Origin: Roseofilum halophilum BLCC-M91
GTDB taxonomy: Bacteria > Cyanobacteriota > Cyanobacteriia > Cyanobacteriales > Desertifilaceae
Direction of reading: 5' to 3'
NCBI RefSeq assembly: GCF_030068445.1
Contig: NZ_JAQPOK010000066.1
Coordinates: forward strand, 1 to 34,282
DNA length: 34,282 nt
The notes under the pieces are model-generated. The model worked only from the letters and a program-made list of their open reading frames with translations, was not told the DNA's origin and ran no database searches. Within the stretch, counting starts at the first letter, position 1; the number at the start of each line of letters is the position of its first letter. The position numbers were made by a program, and so were the translations under genes. Below, one piece after another: positions 16,185-26,100 of the stretch.

Positions 16185-18686
16185 ATGACTCAGACCTTAG
16201 CCGTAGGAAATATAACCAGTGAAGCCGAAAAAAATGAAGCGTTCGTTCTTTGGTTTGAACAAGTTGGAATCAGCGATATCCCCCTAGTTGGAGGAAAAAA
16301 TGCCTCCCTAGGAGAAATGATCCAACAATTGAACCCAAAAGGCGTAATTGTACCCAATGGATTTGCCACCACTGCCTATGCTTATCGCTACTTCATTAAA
16401 AACGCTGGCTTAGAAAGCAAGCTGCGTGAATTGTTTGCGGATCTTGATGTCGAAGACCTGCCCAACTTACGGCAACGGGGTAAAAAAGCCCGATCGCTCA
16501 TTCTCGACACCCCATTCCCGGAAGATCTGCAACAGGCGATCGCCAAAGCCTACGAAAGAATGTGCGAGTGGTACGGCAAAGGCGATAGCGGAGAACTCAA
16601 CGAAACAGACGTAGCCGTGCGCTCTAGCGCGACTGCCGAAGACTTGCCTGATGCCAGTTTTGCTGGACAACAAGAAACCTACCTCAACGTCTATGGTGTA
16701 GATGCCGTTCTCAAAGCGTGCCATAAATGCTTCGCCTCCATCTTCACCGATCGCGCCATCTCCTATCGTACCGTCAAAGGCTTTGACCACTTTGATGTCG
16801 CTCTATCCGTCGGCGTACAAAAAATGGTGCGCTCTGACCTAGCCTCTTCGGGTGTGATGTTCTCCATCGACACCGAAACCGGCTTCAAAAACGCAGCCCT
16901 CGTCACCGCCGCCTATGGTTTAGGGGAAAACGTCGTACAAGGCGCAGTCAACCCCGACGAATACTTCGTCTTCAAACCCACCCTCAAAGACGGCTATCGT
17001 CCCATTCTAGAAAAACGCCTGGGTACAAAAGAACTGAAAATGGTCTATGATCTCGGCGGATCGAAACTGACCAAAAACGTTTCCGTTCCCGAATCTGAAC
17101 GGGGCAAATATTGCCTGAACCACGATGAAATCCTTCAGTTAGCCAAATGGGCTTGTATTATTGAAGACCACTACTCCGAAGTGCGGGGCACTTACACCCC
17201 CATGGACATTGAATGGGCAAAAGACGGCATTACCGGCGATCTGTTCATCGTTCAAGCCCGCCCAGAAACCGTTCAATCGCAAAAATCCGGTAGTATCCTC
17301 AAAAACTTCAAACTCAAAGGCACATCAGACATCCTGGTTCGCGGTCGCGCCGTCGGTGAAATGATTGGTCAAGGAAAAGCACGAGTGATCATGGATGTTC
17401 ACCGCATCGACGAATTCCAAGCCGGTGAAGTCTTAATCACCAACAAGACCGACCCCGACTGGGAACCGATCATGAAGAGAGCCAGTGCCATCGTCACCAA
17501 CCAAGGCGGTCGGACTTGTCACGCAGCTATTATTGCACGGGAAATGGGTATTCCGGCGATCGTCGGTTGTGGAGATGCCACCCAACTGCTCACCACCGAT
17601 GAAGAGGTAACCGTATCCTGTGCCGAAGGTGAAGAAGGACGGGTTTATAAAGGTCTTGTACCCTTTGAAGTCATCGAAACCCAACTCGACAACCTACCCA
17701 AGACTCGCACCCAAATCTTGATGAACGTGGGCAACCCTGATGAAGCCTTCGGTTTATCCTCTATCCCCTGTGACGGCGTTGGACTCGCTCGCTTAGAGTT
17801 CATCATCGCCAACCACATTAAAGCTCACCCCTTGGCCCTACTGAAGTTCAACGAACTCGAAGACGAGTTAGCCAAACGGGAAATCGCCAAACTCACCGCC
17901 CTCTACGACAACAAACCCGACTTCTTCGTAGACAAACTGGCCCATGGCATCAGCATGATTGCCGCTTCCTTCTATCCCAATCCCGTGATTGTACGGATGT
18001 CGGACTTCAAGAGTAACGAATATGCCAACCTCTTAGGCGGTCGTCAGTTTGAACCCAAGGAAGAAAACCCGATGATTGGCTGGCGTGGTGCATCCCGCTA
18101 CTACGACCCCAACTATCGCGAAGCCTATGCCTTAGAGTGTAAAGCTCTCAAACGGGTTCGGGATGAAATGGGCTTAACCAACGTCATTCCCATGATTCCC
18201 TTCTGCCGCACCCCCGATGAAGGTCGCAAAGTATTGGCAGAAATGGAAAGCAACGGCTTGAAACGCGGTGAAAATGGTTTGCAAGTTTACGTGATGTGCG
18301 AATTGCCCAGTAACGTCATCTATGCCGACGAATTTGCCCAAGTCTTTGATGGCTTCTCCATCGGTTCTAACGATTTAACCCAGTTAACGTTGGGATTAGA
18401 CCGTGACTCCTCGTTGGTTGCCCATATCTTTGACGAACGCAACGAAGCCGTTCGCCGGATGGTACAAATTGCCATTAAAGCTGCCAAGAAACACAATCGC
18501 AAGATTGGTATTTGCGGTCAAGCACCGAGTGACTATCCAGAGTTCGCCCGCTTCTTGGTTGAACTCGGCATTGATTCCATGAGTTTGAACCCGGATTCTG
18601 TTCTCAAGACTATCTTGGATATCAGCAAGATGGAGCAGTCTGGAACGATTATGGATGAGGTGTTGGAAGTCGCTAAAGCTGACTGA
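16185..18686 (+). CDS. ppsA: Phosphoenolpyruvate synthase
   Basis: An 833-residue PEP synthase with the full three-part layout. The N-terminal ATP-grasp domain has VGGKNASLGEMIQQL and VRSSATAEDLPDASFAGQQE. The central phosphohistidine domain has GGRTCHAAIIAREMG (His446). The C-terminal PEP/pyruvate barrel has GIGSNDLTQL-like SIGSNDLTQLTLGLDRDS and catalytic Cys777 in IGICGQAPSD. It makes PEP from pyruvate and ATP, releasing AMP and Pi, for gluconeogenic flow. The ATG at 16185 is preceded by GGAGGGT. It is monocistronic and convergent with mobA. Confidence 0.96.
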   Translation: MTQTLAVGNITSEAEKNEAFVLWFEQVGISDIPLVGGKNASLGEMIQQLNPKGVIVPNGFATTAYAYRYFIKNAGLESKLRELFADLDVEDLPNLRQRGKKARSLILDTPFPEDLQQAIAKAYERMCEWYGKGDSGELNETDVAVRSSATAEDLPDASFAGQQETYLNVYGVDAVLKACHKCFASIFTDRAISYRTVKGFDHFDVALSVGVQKMVRSDLASSGVMFSIDTETGFKNAALVTAAYGLGENVVQGAVNPDEYFVFKPTLKDGYRPILEKRLGTKELKMVYDLGGSKLTKNVSVPESERGKYCLNHDEILQLAKWACIIEDHYSEVRGTYTPMDIEWAKDGITGDLFIVQARPETVQSQKSGSILKNFKLKGTSDILVRGRAVGEMIGQGKARVIMDVHRIDEFQAGEVLITNKTDPDWEPIMKRASAIVTNQGGRTCHAAIIAREMGIPAIVGCGDATQLLTTDEEVTVSCAEGEEGRVYKGLVPFEVIETQLDNLPKTRTQILMNVGNPDEAFGLSSIPCDGVGLARLEFIIANHIKAHPLALLKFNELEDELAKREIAKLTALYDNKPDFFVDKLAHGISMIAASFYPNPVIVRMSDFKSNEYANLLGGRQFEPKEENPMIGWRGASRYYDPNYREAYALECKALKRVRDEMGLTNVIPMIPFCRTPDEGRKVLAEMESNGLKRGENGLQVYVMCELPSNVIYADEFAQVFDGFSIGSNDLTQLTLGLDRDSSLVAHIFDERNEAVRRMVQIAIKAAKKHNRKIGICGQAPSDYPEFARFLVELGIDSMSLNPDSVLKTILDISKMEQSGTIMDEVLEVAKAD

Positions 18687-18723
18687 TCTCAAGTCCGGAA
18701 AAACAACCTTAATTAAGGAGCTA

Positions 18724-18740
18724 GGGAGCGAGACGCTCCC
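18724..18740. repeat. GGGAGCG/CGCTCCC hairpin downstream of ppsA
   Basis: A perfect 7-bp stem (GGGAGCG-AGA-CGCTCCC) about 38 bp after the ppsA stop. No T-run follows, so it is more likely a dispersed hairpin repeat than a terminator. Relatives with GCGAGCA-AGA-TGCTCGC lie at 28880-28896 and 30107-30123. Confidence 0.55.
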
Positions 18741-18868
18741 ACTCCGAAAGATCTCAGGTTGTCAGGAGTGGGGGCATCTTGCCCGCTTCTTAACTCATTA
18801 ACCGGACTCGATCCGATCACAGGTTTGGATTTTGGATTCACTCTATCTCAGCAATCTGAAATCCACAC

Positions 18869-18905
18869 AAACTGCCCTGGGGGAGAAAAACCCTGGGGCG
18901 GTTTT
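18869..18905. terminator. Probable terminator between convergent ppsA and mobA
   Basis: AAACTGCCC (18869-18877) pairs with GGGCGGTTT (18896-18904), with one G-T wobble. The right arm ends in TTTT on plus and the left arm begins with AAA, which gives T-runs on both strands. It lies between convergent genes, so it could end both transcripts. Confidence 0.55.
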
Positions 18906-18947
18906 GATGTTGGTGATTACTCTTTTTATTACTCTTTTTCTTACTCT

Positions 18948-19535
18948 TTAATTTAAATCTTCGGGTGTATTGCAGTTGTGGAGCATTTGAGCGACTCTGG
19001 CATCCACGGGCAAGGATTCTACTGGCAATGAAGATAACCAGTGTTGAAAGGCGTTACCTCCACTTTCGATAAAGGATTTTAACCGGGGTTGAAGGGTTGA
19101 ATGATAAAATCCACACAAGGGTTCCCAGTTTTTTCCCTGGCGCGGAACTACTGCTAAGGTGGATGCAGGCATCCGATCGAGTTGACCGATCCAGTGCTGT
19201 AAAAGGGTCGGGTCTAATTGGGGTAAATCACAACCCAGGAGTAAAATCCAGGGATGGTCAATATGTTGCCAAGCTTGAGAGAGGGCAACTAAGGGCCCCT
19301 TTCCAGGGTTGGACTCGCCGATCCATTGGCAATGTTGAGGGGCGATCGCCTGATAACGGTCTGGCCAGGGGGTAACGATATACACTTGATCCGTACATTG
19401 GGCCGCCACCTCCGATACCCGTTGCAGCAAAGGAACCCCATTCCAGGGGATCAGAGCCTTATCTTCTCCCATGCGGGAACTTTGACCCCCGGCTAAAATT
19501 ACACTAGCTACCATGGCATGGGGAACTCTCGACAT
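18948..19535 (-). CDS. mobA: Molybdenum cofactor guanylyltransferase
   Basis: A 195-residue MobA. It shows the nucleotide-binding signature LAGGQSSRMGEDKALIPW (from residue 14), a GESNPGKGPLVALSQAW region, and the Mg-binding LLGCDLPQLDP. It adds GMP to molybdopterin to give the bis-MGD-type cofactor used by nitrate reductase and similar enzymes. The true start may be the Met at residue 8 (19514), since conservation begins there. It begins 4 bp after the YbjQ-family gene and probably shares its transcript. Confidence 0.92.
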   Translation of the reverse strand: MSRVPHAMVASVILAGGQSSRMGEDKALIPWNGVPLLQRVSEVAAQCTDQVYIVTPWPDRYQAIAPQHCQWIGESNPGKGPLVALSQAWQHIDHPWILLLGCDLPQLDPTLLQHWIGQLDRMPASTLAVVPRQGKNWEPLCGFYHSTLQPRLKSFIESGGNAFQHWLSSLPVESLPVDARVAQMLHNCNTPEDLN

Positions 19536-19539
19536 GGAT

Positions 19540-19860
19540 TTATTGATAGCTCACAGCCGTTCCACTCGCGGCTACCATCAGCATACTACTGCCCCCAGAA
19601 ACAGTAATGGTTTCATAATCAAGATCCACACCAATAACCGCATTTGCGCCCATTTTCTGAGCCTCCGCCGTCATTTCCTTCAAGGCTGTCTCTTTTGCTT
19701 CTCGGAGCGATCGCTCATAAGCTCCCGATCGCCCACCAACAATATCACGAATCCCCGCAAAAAAATCCTTGAAGATGTTCGCCCCTAGGATCGCCTCTCC
19801 ACTGACGACACCATGGTAAGTCTTGACATAGTTAACCAAAATATAGTCAGATATAAACAA
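19540..19860 (-). CDS. YbjQ/UPF0145 family heavy-metal-binding-domain protein
   Basis: A 106-residue protein with the strongly conserved core [20 protein letters not shown], then [12 protein letters not shown] and [15 protein letters not shown], ending [11 protein letters not shown]. This defines the YbjQ family of small pentameric proteins; their function is not established. The frame begins with TTG at 19860, which gives the right length up to the conserved [11 protein letters not shown]. The usual N-terminal TT motif is replaced by FISDYILVN. No better ATG exists in frame. Confidence 0.82.
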   Translation of the reverse strand: MFISDYILVNYVKTYHGVVSGEAILGANIFKDFFAGIRDIVGGRSGAYERSLREAKETALKEMTAEAQKMGANAVIGVDLDYETITVSGGSSMLMVAASGTAVSYQ

Positions 19861-20294
19861 GACATGGATTCCATTTCAGAAATCCCCTTCATTTTGGCTT
19901 CGAGAGATTAATTCTCCTTGGGTGAACTACGCACCTCTCTATCCCATAGCCTCTAAAGGCATTTGGGAATGCTTTTCTTAGGCTTTTCTTCAACTGATGA
20001 GAATTTTTTCGAGTCTGCCATGTTCAACAAAAGGACAAAGTTTCCCGGTTGATTAAAAGTTACAGTCTTGAACACATTTACATCTCAATCAATCTATGCT
20101 ATCTTTCCGACTCCTGCTTTTTTGGCCGAGTCAGATCGATGCAGTGACTATAATTTACTATACATAACTCTGTTTAACTATATTTTTAATTAAAGTTTAC
20201 AATACCCTTGTAGGAGTAAGTTCACTCAGATCCCCATTAAAACCTGATCGCTTCCCCGAACCTGCCCCCACCCCCAGATTCTCCCACTCAATGA
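19861..20294. other. Gene-free region between the YbjQ gene and the pseudopilin cluster
   Basis: These 434 bp hold no open frame with coding character. There is an AT-rich stretch near 20150-20210 (TATAATTTACTATACATAAC) that could contain promoter elements, but no gene starts there on plus. No tRNA or recognised small RNA was seen. It would hold the 3' ends of the hps transcript and the YbjQ promoter. Confidence 0.4.
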
Positions 20295-20996
20295 TTACGG
20301 CCAAGGCTCACAATTCGCCTCATCCTCCAGCTCCATCGCCCCCAACAACGTCTTCACCACCACACAGCGCCGCGTATTATCCACCGGTTTCGTCGGATCG
20401 TCCCCACGGGGAACAGCCACACCAATAATTAAGCCTTTATCTGTGTGATTAGGAGGAGTACCGATAGTTATATCAGGACTGGTTAAAGGATCTAAATTCC
20501 CATCTTGATCGAAAACAATCGTAACCGGGCCTTTGTTTCCCTTGGGTTTAGGGTAAGCATCTTCGGCAATGCTGTCATCTAAGTTATTCTTAGAACCATC
20601 ATTCTCTTCATCACTACTTGGCTCATTAACTTCAAGATTCGTAAACAACAATATCTGGTCTCCAGAAACTCCCTGGTCTGACCCCAAATTTTCCCACTCT
20701 CGATCCGTTAAATCATCCGCCCTACGATCCTTCTGATGAACCGCGATTTGGGGAATTCCTTCATCCGTTACTCGCACACTCACACTCTGGGCTAGTTTCG
20801 TGCTTTTCGCCTTCTGTTGTGCCCCCCGTAGGGCCAAAGATACACCATCATTAACCGCAGTCACCCGTTGTTGGCGCACAAAACCCAACCAACTCGGAGT
20901 GGCGATCGCACTTAAAATCCCAATCAGCGCCACCACAACCATTAACTCAATCAACGTAAACCCTTGTTCGCGTTTCCAATCATTCTTCCTAGCCAT
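20295..20996 (-). CDS. GspH/FimT-type pseudopilin, fourth gene of the hps cluster
   Basis: From the ATG at 20996 this encodes 233 residues; the frame is open to 21062, but the longer leader is unusual. The prepilin signature is REQGFTLIELMVVVALIGIL: cleavage after Gly, Phe+1, Glu+5, then a hydrophobic helix. It is followed by a globular domain that begins like GspH/FimT proteins (RQQRVTAVNDGVSLALRGAQ). It should be cut by the prepilin peptidase PilD and added to a pilus-like filament. It is the fourth consecutive prepilin-like gene, after hpsA, hpsB and hpsC; by position it could be hpsD, which I do not assert. Confidence 0.82.
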   Translation of the reverse strand: MARKNDWKREQGFTLIELMVVVALIGILSAIATPSWLGFVRQQRVTAVNDGVSLALRGAQQKAKSTKLAQSVSVRVTDEGIPQIAVHQKDRRADDLTDREWENLGSDQGVSGDQILLFTNLEVNEPSSDEENDGSKNNLDDSIAEDAYPKPKGNKGPVTIVFDQDGNLDPLTSPDITIGTPPNHTDKGLIIGVAVPRGDDPTKPVDNTRRCVVVKTLLGAMELEDEANCEPWP

Positions 20997-21097
20997 TGAC
21001 TGGAGCTTATGGAGCCAAGTTCTGCCCCATTTCTGTTGGATTGGTCTCACTTTCCGATTCATCTCCCTTTCCCCTAAAACTCTTCTATCATGGTTAT

Positions 21098-21135
21098 AAT
21101 TGTTAATTGTTAATTGTTAATTGTTAATTGTTAAC
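21098..21135. repeat. Heptamer tandem repeat AATTGTT
   Basis: Five perfect copies of AATTGTT plus a partial one lie between hpsC and the next pseudopilin gene and abut the hpsC stop codon (TAG, 21135-21137). Heptamer tandem repeats of this sort are common in filamentous cyanobacteria. Confidence 0.8.
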
Positions 21136-22298
21136 TACTGAACCCGTCCCCGAATTTTCGTTTGCATACTCGTCGTCGGGAAAAAGAACATCACCCGATC
21201 ATTTCCAGGCTCATATTTGTCTGGATCGGTCGGACTAATCCGAGCTAAAGCATTGCCTCGAATATAAACCTGAGCCACTCCCGCCTCGGAATCTACACAA
21301 GTAAAAAAGCTATCCGTCTTCAACCCATCAAAAGCAGTCGGAAAATCACTCGCACCATAATTCGGACTTTGCCAAGGTTCATCAGGAGCTGTAGGAGCAG
21401 GAGTAGGAGCTTCTTTGTTCGGGAAAGCAGCCTGACAATCCACAGTATTCGGAAAAGATGTATTTGTAGGCAAATCGGCTAAGGTTGTATGGTCAATGTT
21501 ATCGACTAAGACTTGTATCGGCGTTTTACTCAAGTCAAATGCCGTAGCCGTTTTCTGCCATTTATTCATCTTCTCATGTATGCTATCCCCAGATATCGAC
21601 AGGTCAAAATTGGCATATCCAGGACTAGGTTGCAGATCGTATTTAACGCTATTCACCTCTCCATCTTGAGGGTTGCCACCCGTATCCACAATCCCATCCC
21701 GAAGTTCAACCCGGCGAATCTGCATGGCATTCGACCAAGTGTTATTACTATCCCTCGTGAGATAATAGACCACTAGAGCATAGACTTGATAATCTTGGTC
21801 ATTAAAATCACCATTAGGTAACTTGACTAACTGTCCAACTTGTCTACTCGTTGGGTTTTCTTTAACCGTAACATTCAACTCTTTATCTAAAAATTTCCGC
21901 TTCCAAAAGGCTAGGACAGGTATTCCTTCCCCATCAGCAATCACTGGAATTTGGCTACAACTAGCTGGAGGCGTATAGGAACCTGGAGATTGGGGATTGG
22001 TACATTCTGTTGTACTATAATTACCCGAAATCGCCCTTAGTCCCTCTCCGTCATAGATATAGACAGCCGTCTCCAAATCTCGGCGGATATAATCGGCCGC
22101 CGATTGAATCTCTTGCTGAGTTGCAGATTTGACCTGCTCATTGCGGTCTTTCCTGACAATATCCACCATAAACCCCAGCAAGCTACTAATCATAATCGAG
22201 GAAACGACCAAAGCCACCAACAGCTCAATCAACGTAAACCCCTGATTTCTGCGCCCCTGACGGCGGCTTTTTAATAAACCATTCAGTAACATAAACAT
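21135..22298 (-). CDS. hpsC: Hormogonium polysaccharide secretion pseudopilin HpsC
   Basis: A 387-residue type IV pilin-like protein. The leader RNQG is followed by FTLIELLVALVVSSIMISSL. Next come FMVDIVRKDRNEQVKSATQQ and DYIRRDLETAVYIYDGEGL, a stretch I recognise from HpsC. The globular part is long for a pseudopilin, with four or more Cys that could form disulphides outside. It follows hpsB by 77 bp in the same direction; an ATG at 22298 has AGGGGC 8 nt upstream. In Nostoc, hps genes are needed for gliding hormogonia and polysaccharide secretion; the role here is inferred by homology. Confidence 0.8.
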   Translation of the reverse strand: MFMLLNGLLKSRRQGRRNQGFTLIELLVALVVSSIMISSLLGFMVDIVRKDRNEQVKSATQQEIQSAADYIRRDLETAVYIYDGEGLRAISGNYSTTECTNPQSPGSYTPPASCSQIPVIADGEGIPVLAFWKRKFLDKELNVTVKENPTSRQVGQLVKLPNGDFNDQDYQVYALVVYYLTRDSNNTWSNAMQIRRVELRDGIVDTGGNPQDGEVNSVKYDLQPSPGYANFDLSISGDSIHEKMNKWQKTATAFDLSKTPIQVLVDNIDHTTLADLPTNTSFPNTVDCQAAFPNKEAPTPAPTAPDEPWQSPNYGASDFPTAFDGLKTDSFFTCVDSEAGVAQVYIRGNALARISPTDPDKYEPGNDRVMFFFPTTSMQTKIRGRVQ

Positions 22299-22342
22299 CA
22301 GTATTGCCCCTAAACCTACTCAACCCTTGTCATTGCATCTGC

Positions 22343-22368
22343 TAGGGGCGAAAAATTTTTCGCCCCTA
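22343..22368. repeat. 26-bp perfect palindrome between hpsB and hpsC
   Basis: TAGGGGCGAAAAA and its exact complement, 26 bp without a spacer, in the 77-bp gap between hpsB and hpsC. In RNA it would form a hairpin and could split or stabilise the operon mRNA. The same core occurs at 3670-3691. Confidence 0.8.
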
Positions 22369-22375
22369 CTTGATA

Positions 22376-23155
22376 TTAGTCTCCACCTCCTCCATACCGA
22401 GTAGTAAAGCTATCCAGGCGATCGCTACTGCCTTGAATTTCTGTCGTCATTTCCAATAAAGGTGCTTTCGGATTCAAGCTTGTTCCAGAAGAGCGCTGTT
22501 GAACTCCATCAGTCGCCATAGTTAAGAGCGTGCCCGCATCCTTGAAAGCATCTGCTCGGTAGACTCGAATCCCCAATAAATAGCCTTGATTGAGTTGAGC
22601 TTGGTCAGTAGCTTTAGTCTTATCCGTCACGCTGCGATAGGCTTGGACGATAAAATCATTGGGACTACTGGCTTGACATCCTGCCTGATCGTCCCCATTA
22701 AAGCAATATAAGCTGACATCAGTGCCTGAAGCTTCTTTCGCATTGGCAAGGGTTTGATTTTCGCAATATCCTCCCTTCTCGTCGTCATTGGGACTAGCTG
22801 GGGGACAAGTTGCTGGGAAAGAAGATTGGGCAGGCGCAGCAGTTTTGGCAAAATCTTCCCGCTTGGATGTAAATTTTTGGGTTGTTGTATCGATTTCTTT
22901 CAGTTCAACCACAGAATTAGGAGCGGGTAAACTACCTGCTCGGACTCCATCAATATAGAATCGAGCCGCTTGAGTCCCCAGCTCTACCCGCCGCGCTTGA
23001 ATCCGGGTAGCCGTTGCCAGCACTATCACGGGGGCTATCCCCACTAACATAATCGTTAGGATAACCACTGCTACGAGCGATTCAATCAGGGTAAAGCCAG
23101 ATTCACCCCTAGGGGGGGAAGAATGGGGATGGGGTTTTCGGAGTATGGGTTTCAT
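22376..23155 (-). CDS. hpsB: Hormogonium polysaccharide secretion pseudopilin HpsB
   Basis: A 259-residue pseudopilin. The short basic leader ends in RGESG, followed by FTLIESLVAVVILTIMLVGI and the helix continuation TRIQARRVELGTQAARFYIDGVRAG. The globular part has paired Cys (CPP, GYCEN, YCFNGDDQAGC), compatible with disulphides in an exported protein. The ATG at 23155 has GAGG 7 nt upstream. It follows hpsA by 41 bp and is presumably cotranscribed. Identification rests on the pseudopilin type and its place between HpsA-like and HpsC-like genes. Confidence 0.8.
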   Translation of the reverse strand: MKPILRKPHPHSSPPRGESGFTLIESLVAVVILTIMLVGIAPVIVLATATRIQARRVELGTQAARFYIDGVRAGSLPAPNSVVELKEIDTTTQKFTSKREDFAKTAAPAQSSFPATCPPASPNDDEKGGYCENQTLANAKEASGTDVSLYCFNGDDQAGCQASSPNDFIVQAYRSVTDKTKATDQAQLNQGYLLGIRVYRADAFKDAGTLLTMATDGVQQRSSGTSLNPKAPLLEMTTEIQGSSDRLDSFTTRYGGGGD

Positions 23156-23196
23156 CGGTTGACCTCGTGAGGGTTAGGGCTTATGGTAGGTCGATC

Positions 23197-26100
23197 TTAG
23201 TTGTTAGGAACTGGGCAAGTATTCGGGCGTTGATCTGCGGAAATAGCGAACTGATAGTTAACAGCAGTGTCGTTCTCAGTAATCTTCACATCCTTATCAT
23301 AGGGGTCTCCCGCATCTTCATAGCCACCTGCTTGAGTAACGGTTTGAGTATTATCAGCAGGATTAACGCGCTTGTCGGGTTGAGCTGCACAGAGTAGGGT
23401 TTGTACCCATTCATCATCCCGTTTCACTTCCCGATAGAATTCATTGGGAGGAGTATCATCCTTAATCGCAAACCGTTGGGCAAATAGGTCAGGCGCTTGG
23501 GTTAACAGAGCGACATCAAATCCCCAAGGGCGTTTAGGTGCATTGTAGAAGGGCAGAATCCCGCTTGCGTTACCCGCAGCGTAGAATTGATCTTCATCAA
23601 ATAAACCCATTTGCTTCCCATATATTCCATTAGTTACAGTTGACTCAGAGTTCAAAACTGAATCAGTCGGGCCGGTAGCATAAACACTCCGTCCTTTTTG
23701 AATAAACGAACCGGTAATATTGGCATTCACACCCTTCCAGTCTTCTAAAAATCGAGGAAAGTTACCTAAACTTCGGTTTAACTCATCAGGTCTTCCTGGA
23801 GTATCTCCTGACACGAAGACGAGATTGAAAGTTGTTCCACCTGTATTGGCATGTTGTACCCAATCTGTTTCAAGACTGTCCTTATTGGAGTTTTTCTCAA
23901 TCGTAAAAGTCCCATTGCTGGCAATGCTGCCATCAACTTCCATCGGCCTGCCATCAGCACCACTGGTTGCTTCTGGACTTGCTGTTGGGGCATGAATTTG
24001 CAAGATGGGGATTAATAGGGGTTGTACGGTGGAGTCAGTAGACAGGTCATTCGAGTATGCTAAGTACCTCTCGCTATGATATCTCCAACCTTCATTTCCT
24101 GGAGCATTGGGAATTTTGGGGTCAGTCGGGTAGCTTGTTGTCCTAAACCACAATGCATTGCCAATTGGTTGGGGAACTCCATCTGTTACTGTTGGCTCAA
24201 ATGTTGGGGTTAGACTTAGTTCGGAGATCGCATTGCCATATTTTCCAGGTAAAACAGGTGAAGCTAATGCACCATAGGAATAGTATCCCACTTCACTAGA
24301 ACCATTAATGCCTAGAGCAATTGGTGTGTCATTTGGCCCAAAAACCAGCTCGTTATCACCATTGCGAAGAAATGCAATACGACGTGGGAATTTCACCAGA
24401 GTAGCATCTGTTGGTGGAGTAACAGTTGTTCCTGATTGTAAATCCACTTTTTTAGTTGCTATCCCTAGATACCGATCTAGGAATGGCAATTCACTGGCTT
24501 TAATCTTAATTTCGTTTTCTGCTACTGAACCACTAATCGAATTATCCTTATTGAGGTCTATTCCTAATCCATCTTCGTTAGTTACTGTACTTGGATCAAT
24601 GGTTTCTAGGGTTCCGTCATTGTTTAAAGAAATTCCAAAACTTGCTTCATCTACTGATGTCGCAGTTGTTGAAAAAGTTGCTGTATCACCACTCTGGTCT
24701 AGATCGAGTTTTAACCCCCCTATTTCGTTGATTGATGTTGTATCTACTGTTCCACTTTTATCAGCATCATAACCAATGATATGCCAATCTTTGGGTTCGC
24801 ACTCGGAGACGGGGAGTTTTTCGCAGATTTCCATCACATATTCTGGGAAGTTCACCCGACGCTGAACGGGGGTCACAAAGTTAGTGAAGTACGAACTTGG
24901 GCTTCCTCCACTGCCACTATAATCGGCATCGGTAAAGTTGCGACTAGCCGCAAAGTCATTGGTATAGAATCCATTGTTACGACGCTTGGCGATGGAGCGA
25001 GCATCTCCTTGGTTGTTGTTAAGGTCGTAGTTGCCATCGCTGCGATATCCAAACTCGAAGTTATCGGATAGGAGAGTTACAGCATCGGCAAAAACAGTCG
25101 CACTGCGCCAGGTGTCGCCATCGCCATCACAACCGGGTTGATCTTTGCGACAGGCAAATTTGGCCTCAAGGGTTGAGCGAGTGTAGAAGTTGGCATATGT
25201 TGTTTTATTTAAGTCCTCAGTAAACTCTTCAACACTTAAATCGGCTCCAGACTTATGTAAGTTAAAGTCACCTTTGATATAGACTGGCAGATCAGTCGCT
25301 AGGATAAATCCTTTTTCCTCAGCTCGATAGTCGTTTGTAGTTCCCCGGTTGAGTGCAGAGCCATTCATGAGGAGAATGCCATTGGGATGCCGGGTGGGAT
25401 CGAGTTTGAAGTCGGTACTACTTTGGGGCAGATCGGGTTCTGCATCACCCGTACGTTTAGTCGTTTCTGTGCCATCTTCAACCCAGACGGTTTGATCGGG
25501 AAGGGCATCTTCGCGTGTGGCATAGATGATGCCACTGTTGGGGAGTAAATATTCTTCAGGATCGCTGAAGCTGCCTCTTCTTTCTTGCCTCAATTGATCG
25601 AGATCGATTTGAGTGGCACGAATTTCTAAGGGATACCGTTCTTCGATGGGAAGATCGTAGCGACTGCTTAAGCTTTCGGTAATCCATCCGGTTCCATCTG
25701 CACTAATGGCTGGAGAGCTATCGGCATAAACTGCATCAGTGGTAGATACCGTAATGTTATCACCACTTATGGCCGTAATTTCTCCTCGAACAATTTTGGG
25801 AATATTCTTATCTACAGCATCAGTGCGCTGGTATTCTTCAATGGTCACCTGATCGCCGACTTCAAAATCTGGATCGGGCATTCCAGACTCCAATGTATAG
25901 ATTCCACTACCACCACCGGTAACTTTCAGGCTATGGACATCATTGGCTTTAATCTGCCGGGCATCGAGGAAGGCGACTTCTTTGATGGCATTAGCGGGAA
26001 TATTGCTACTGCTTGAGCCACCATTCATAATCATGGTGGCGCAAACGGCAGCATCAACGGCTGTTTGTTCGGCAAGGGTGCGATCGGTTGAAGAAGCTGA

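Noticed and set aside
18724-18740. Terminator of ppsA
   Set aside because: Stem is good but no T-run follows; the same hairpin type is dispersed elsewhere in the window. The structure at 18869-18905 is a better candidate.
18759-18956. 65-residue plus-strand frame between ppsA and mobA
   Set aside because: Composition is odd (ends YSFYYSFSYSLI), it crosses the probable terminator hairpin, and it has no Shine-Dalgarno site.
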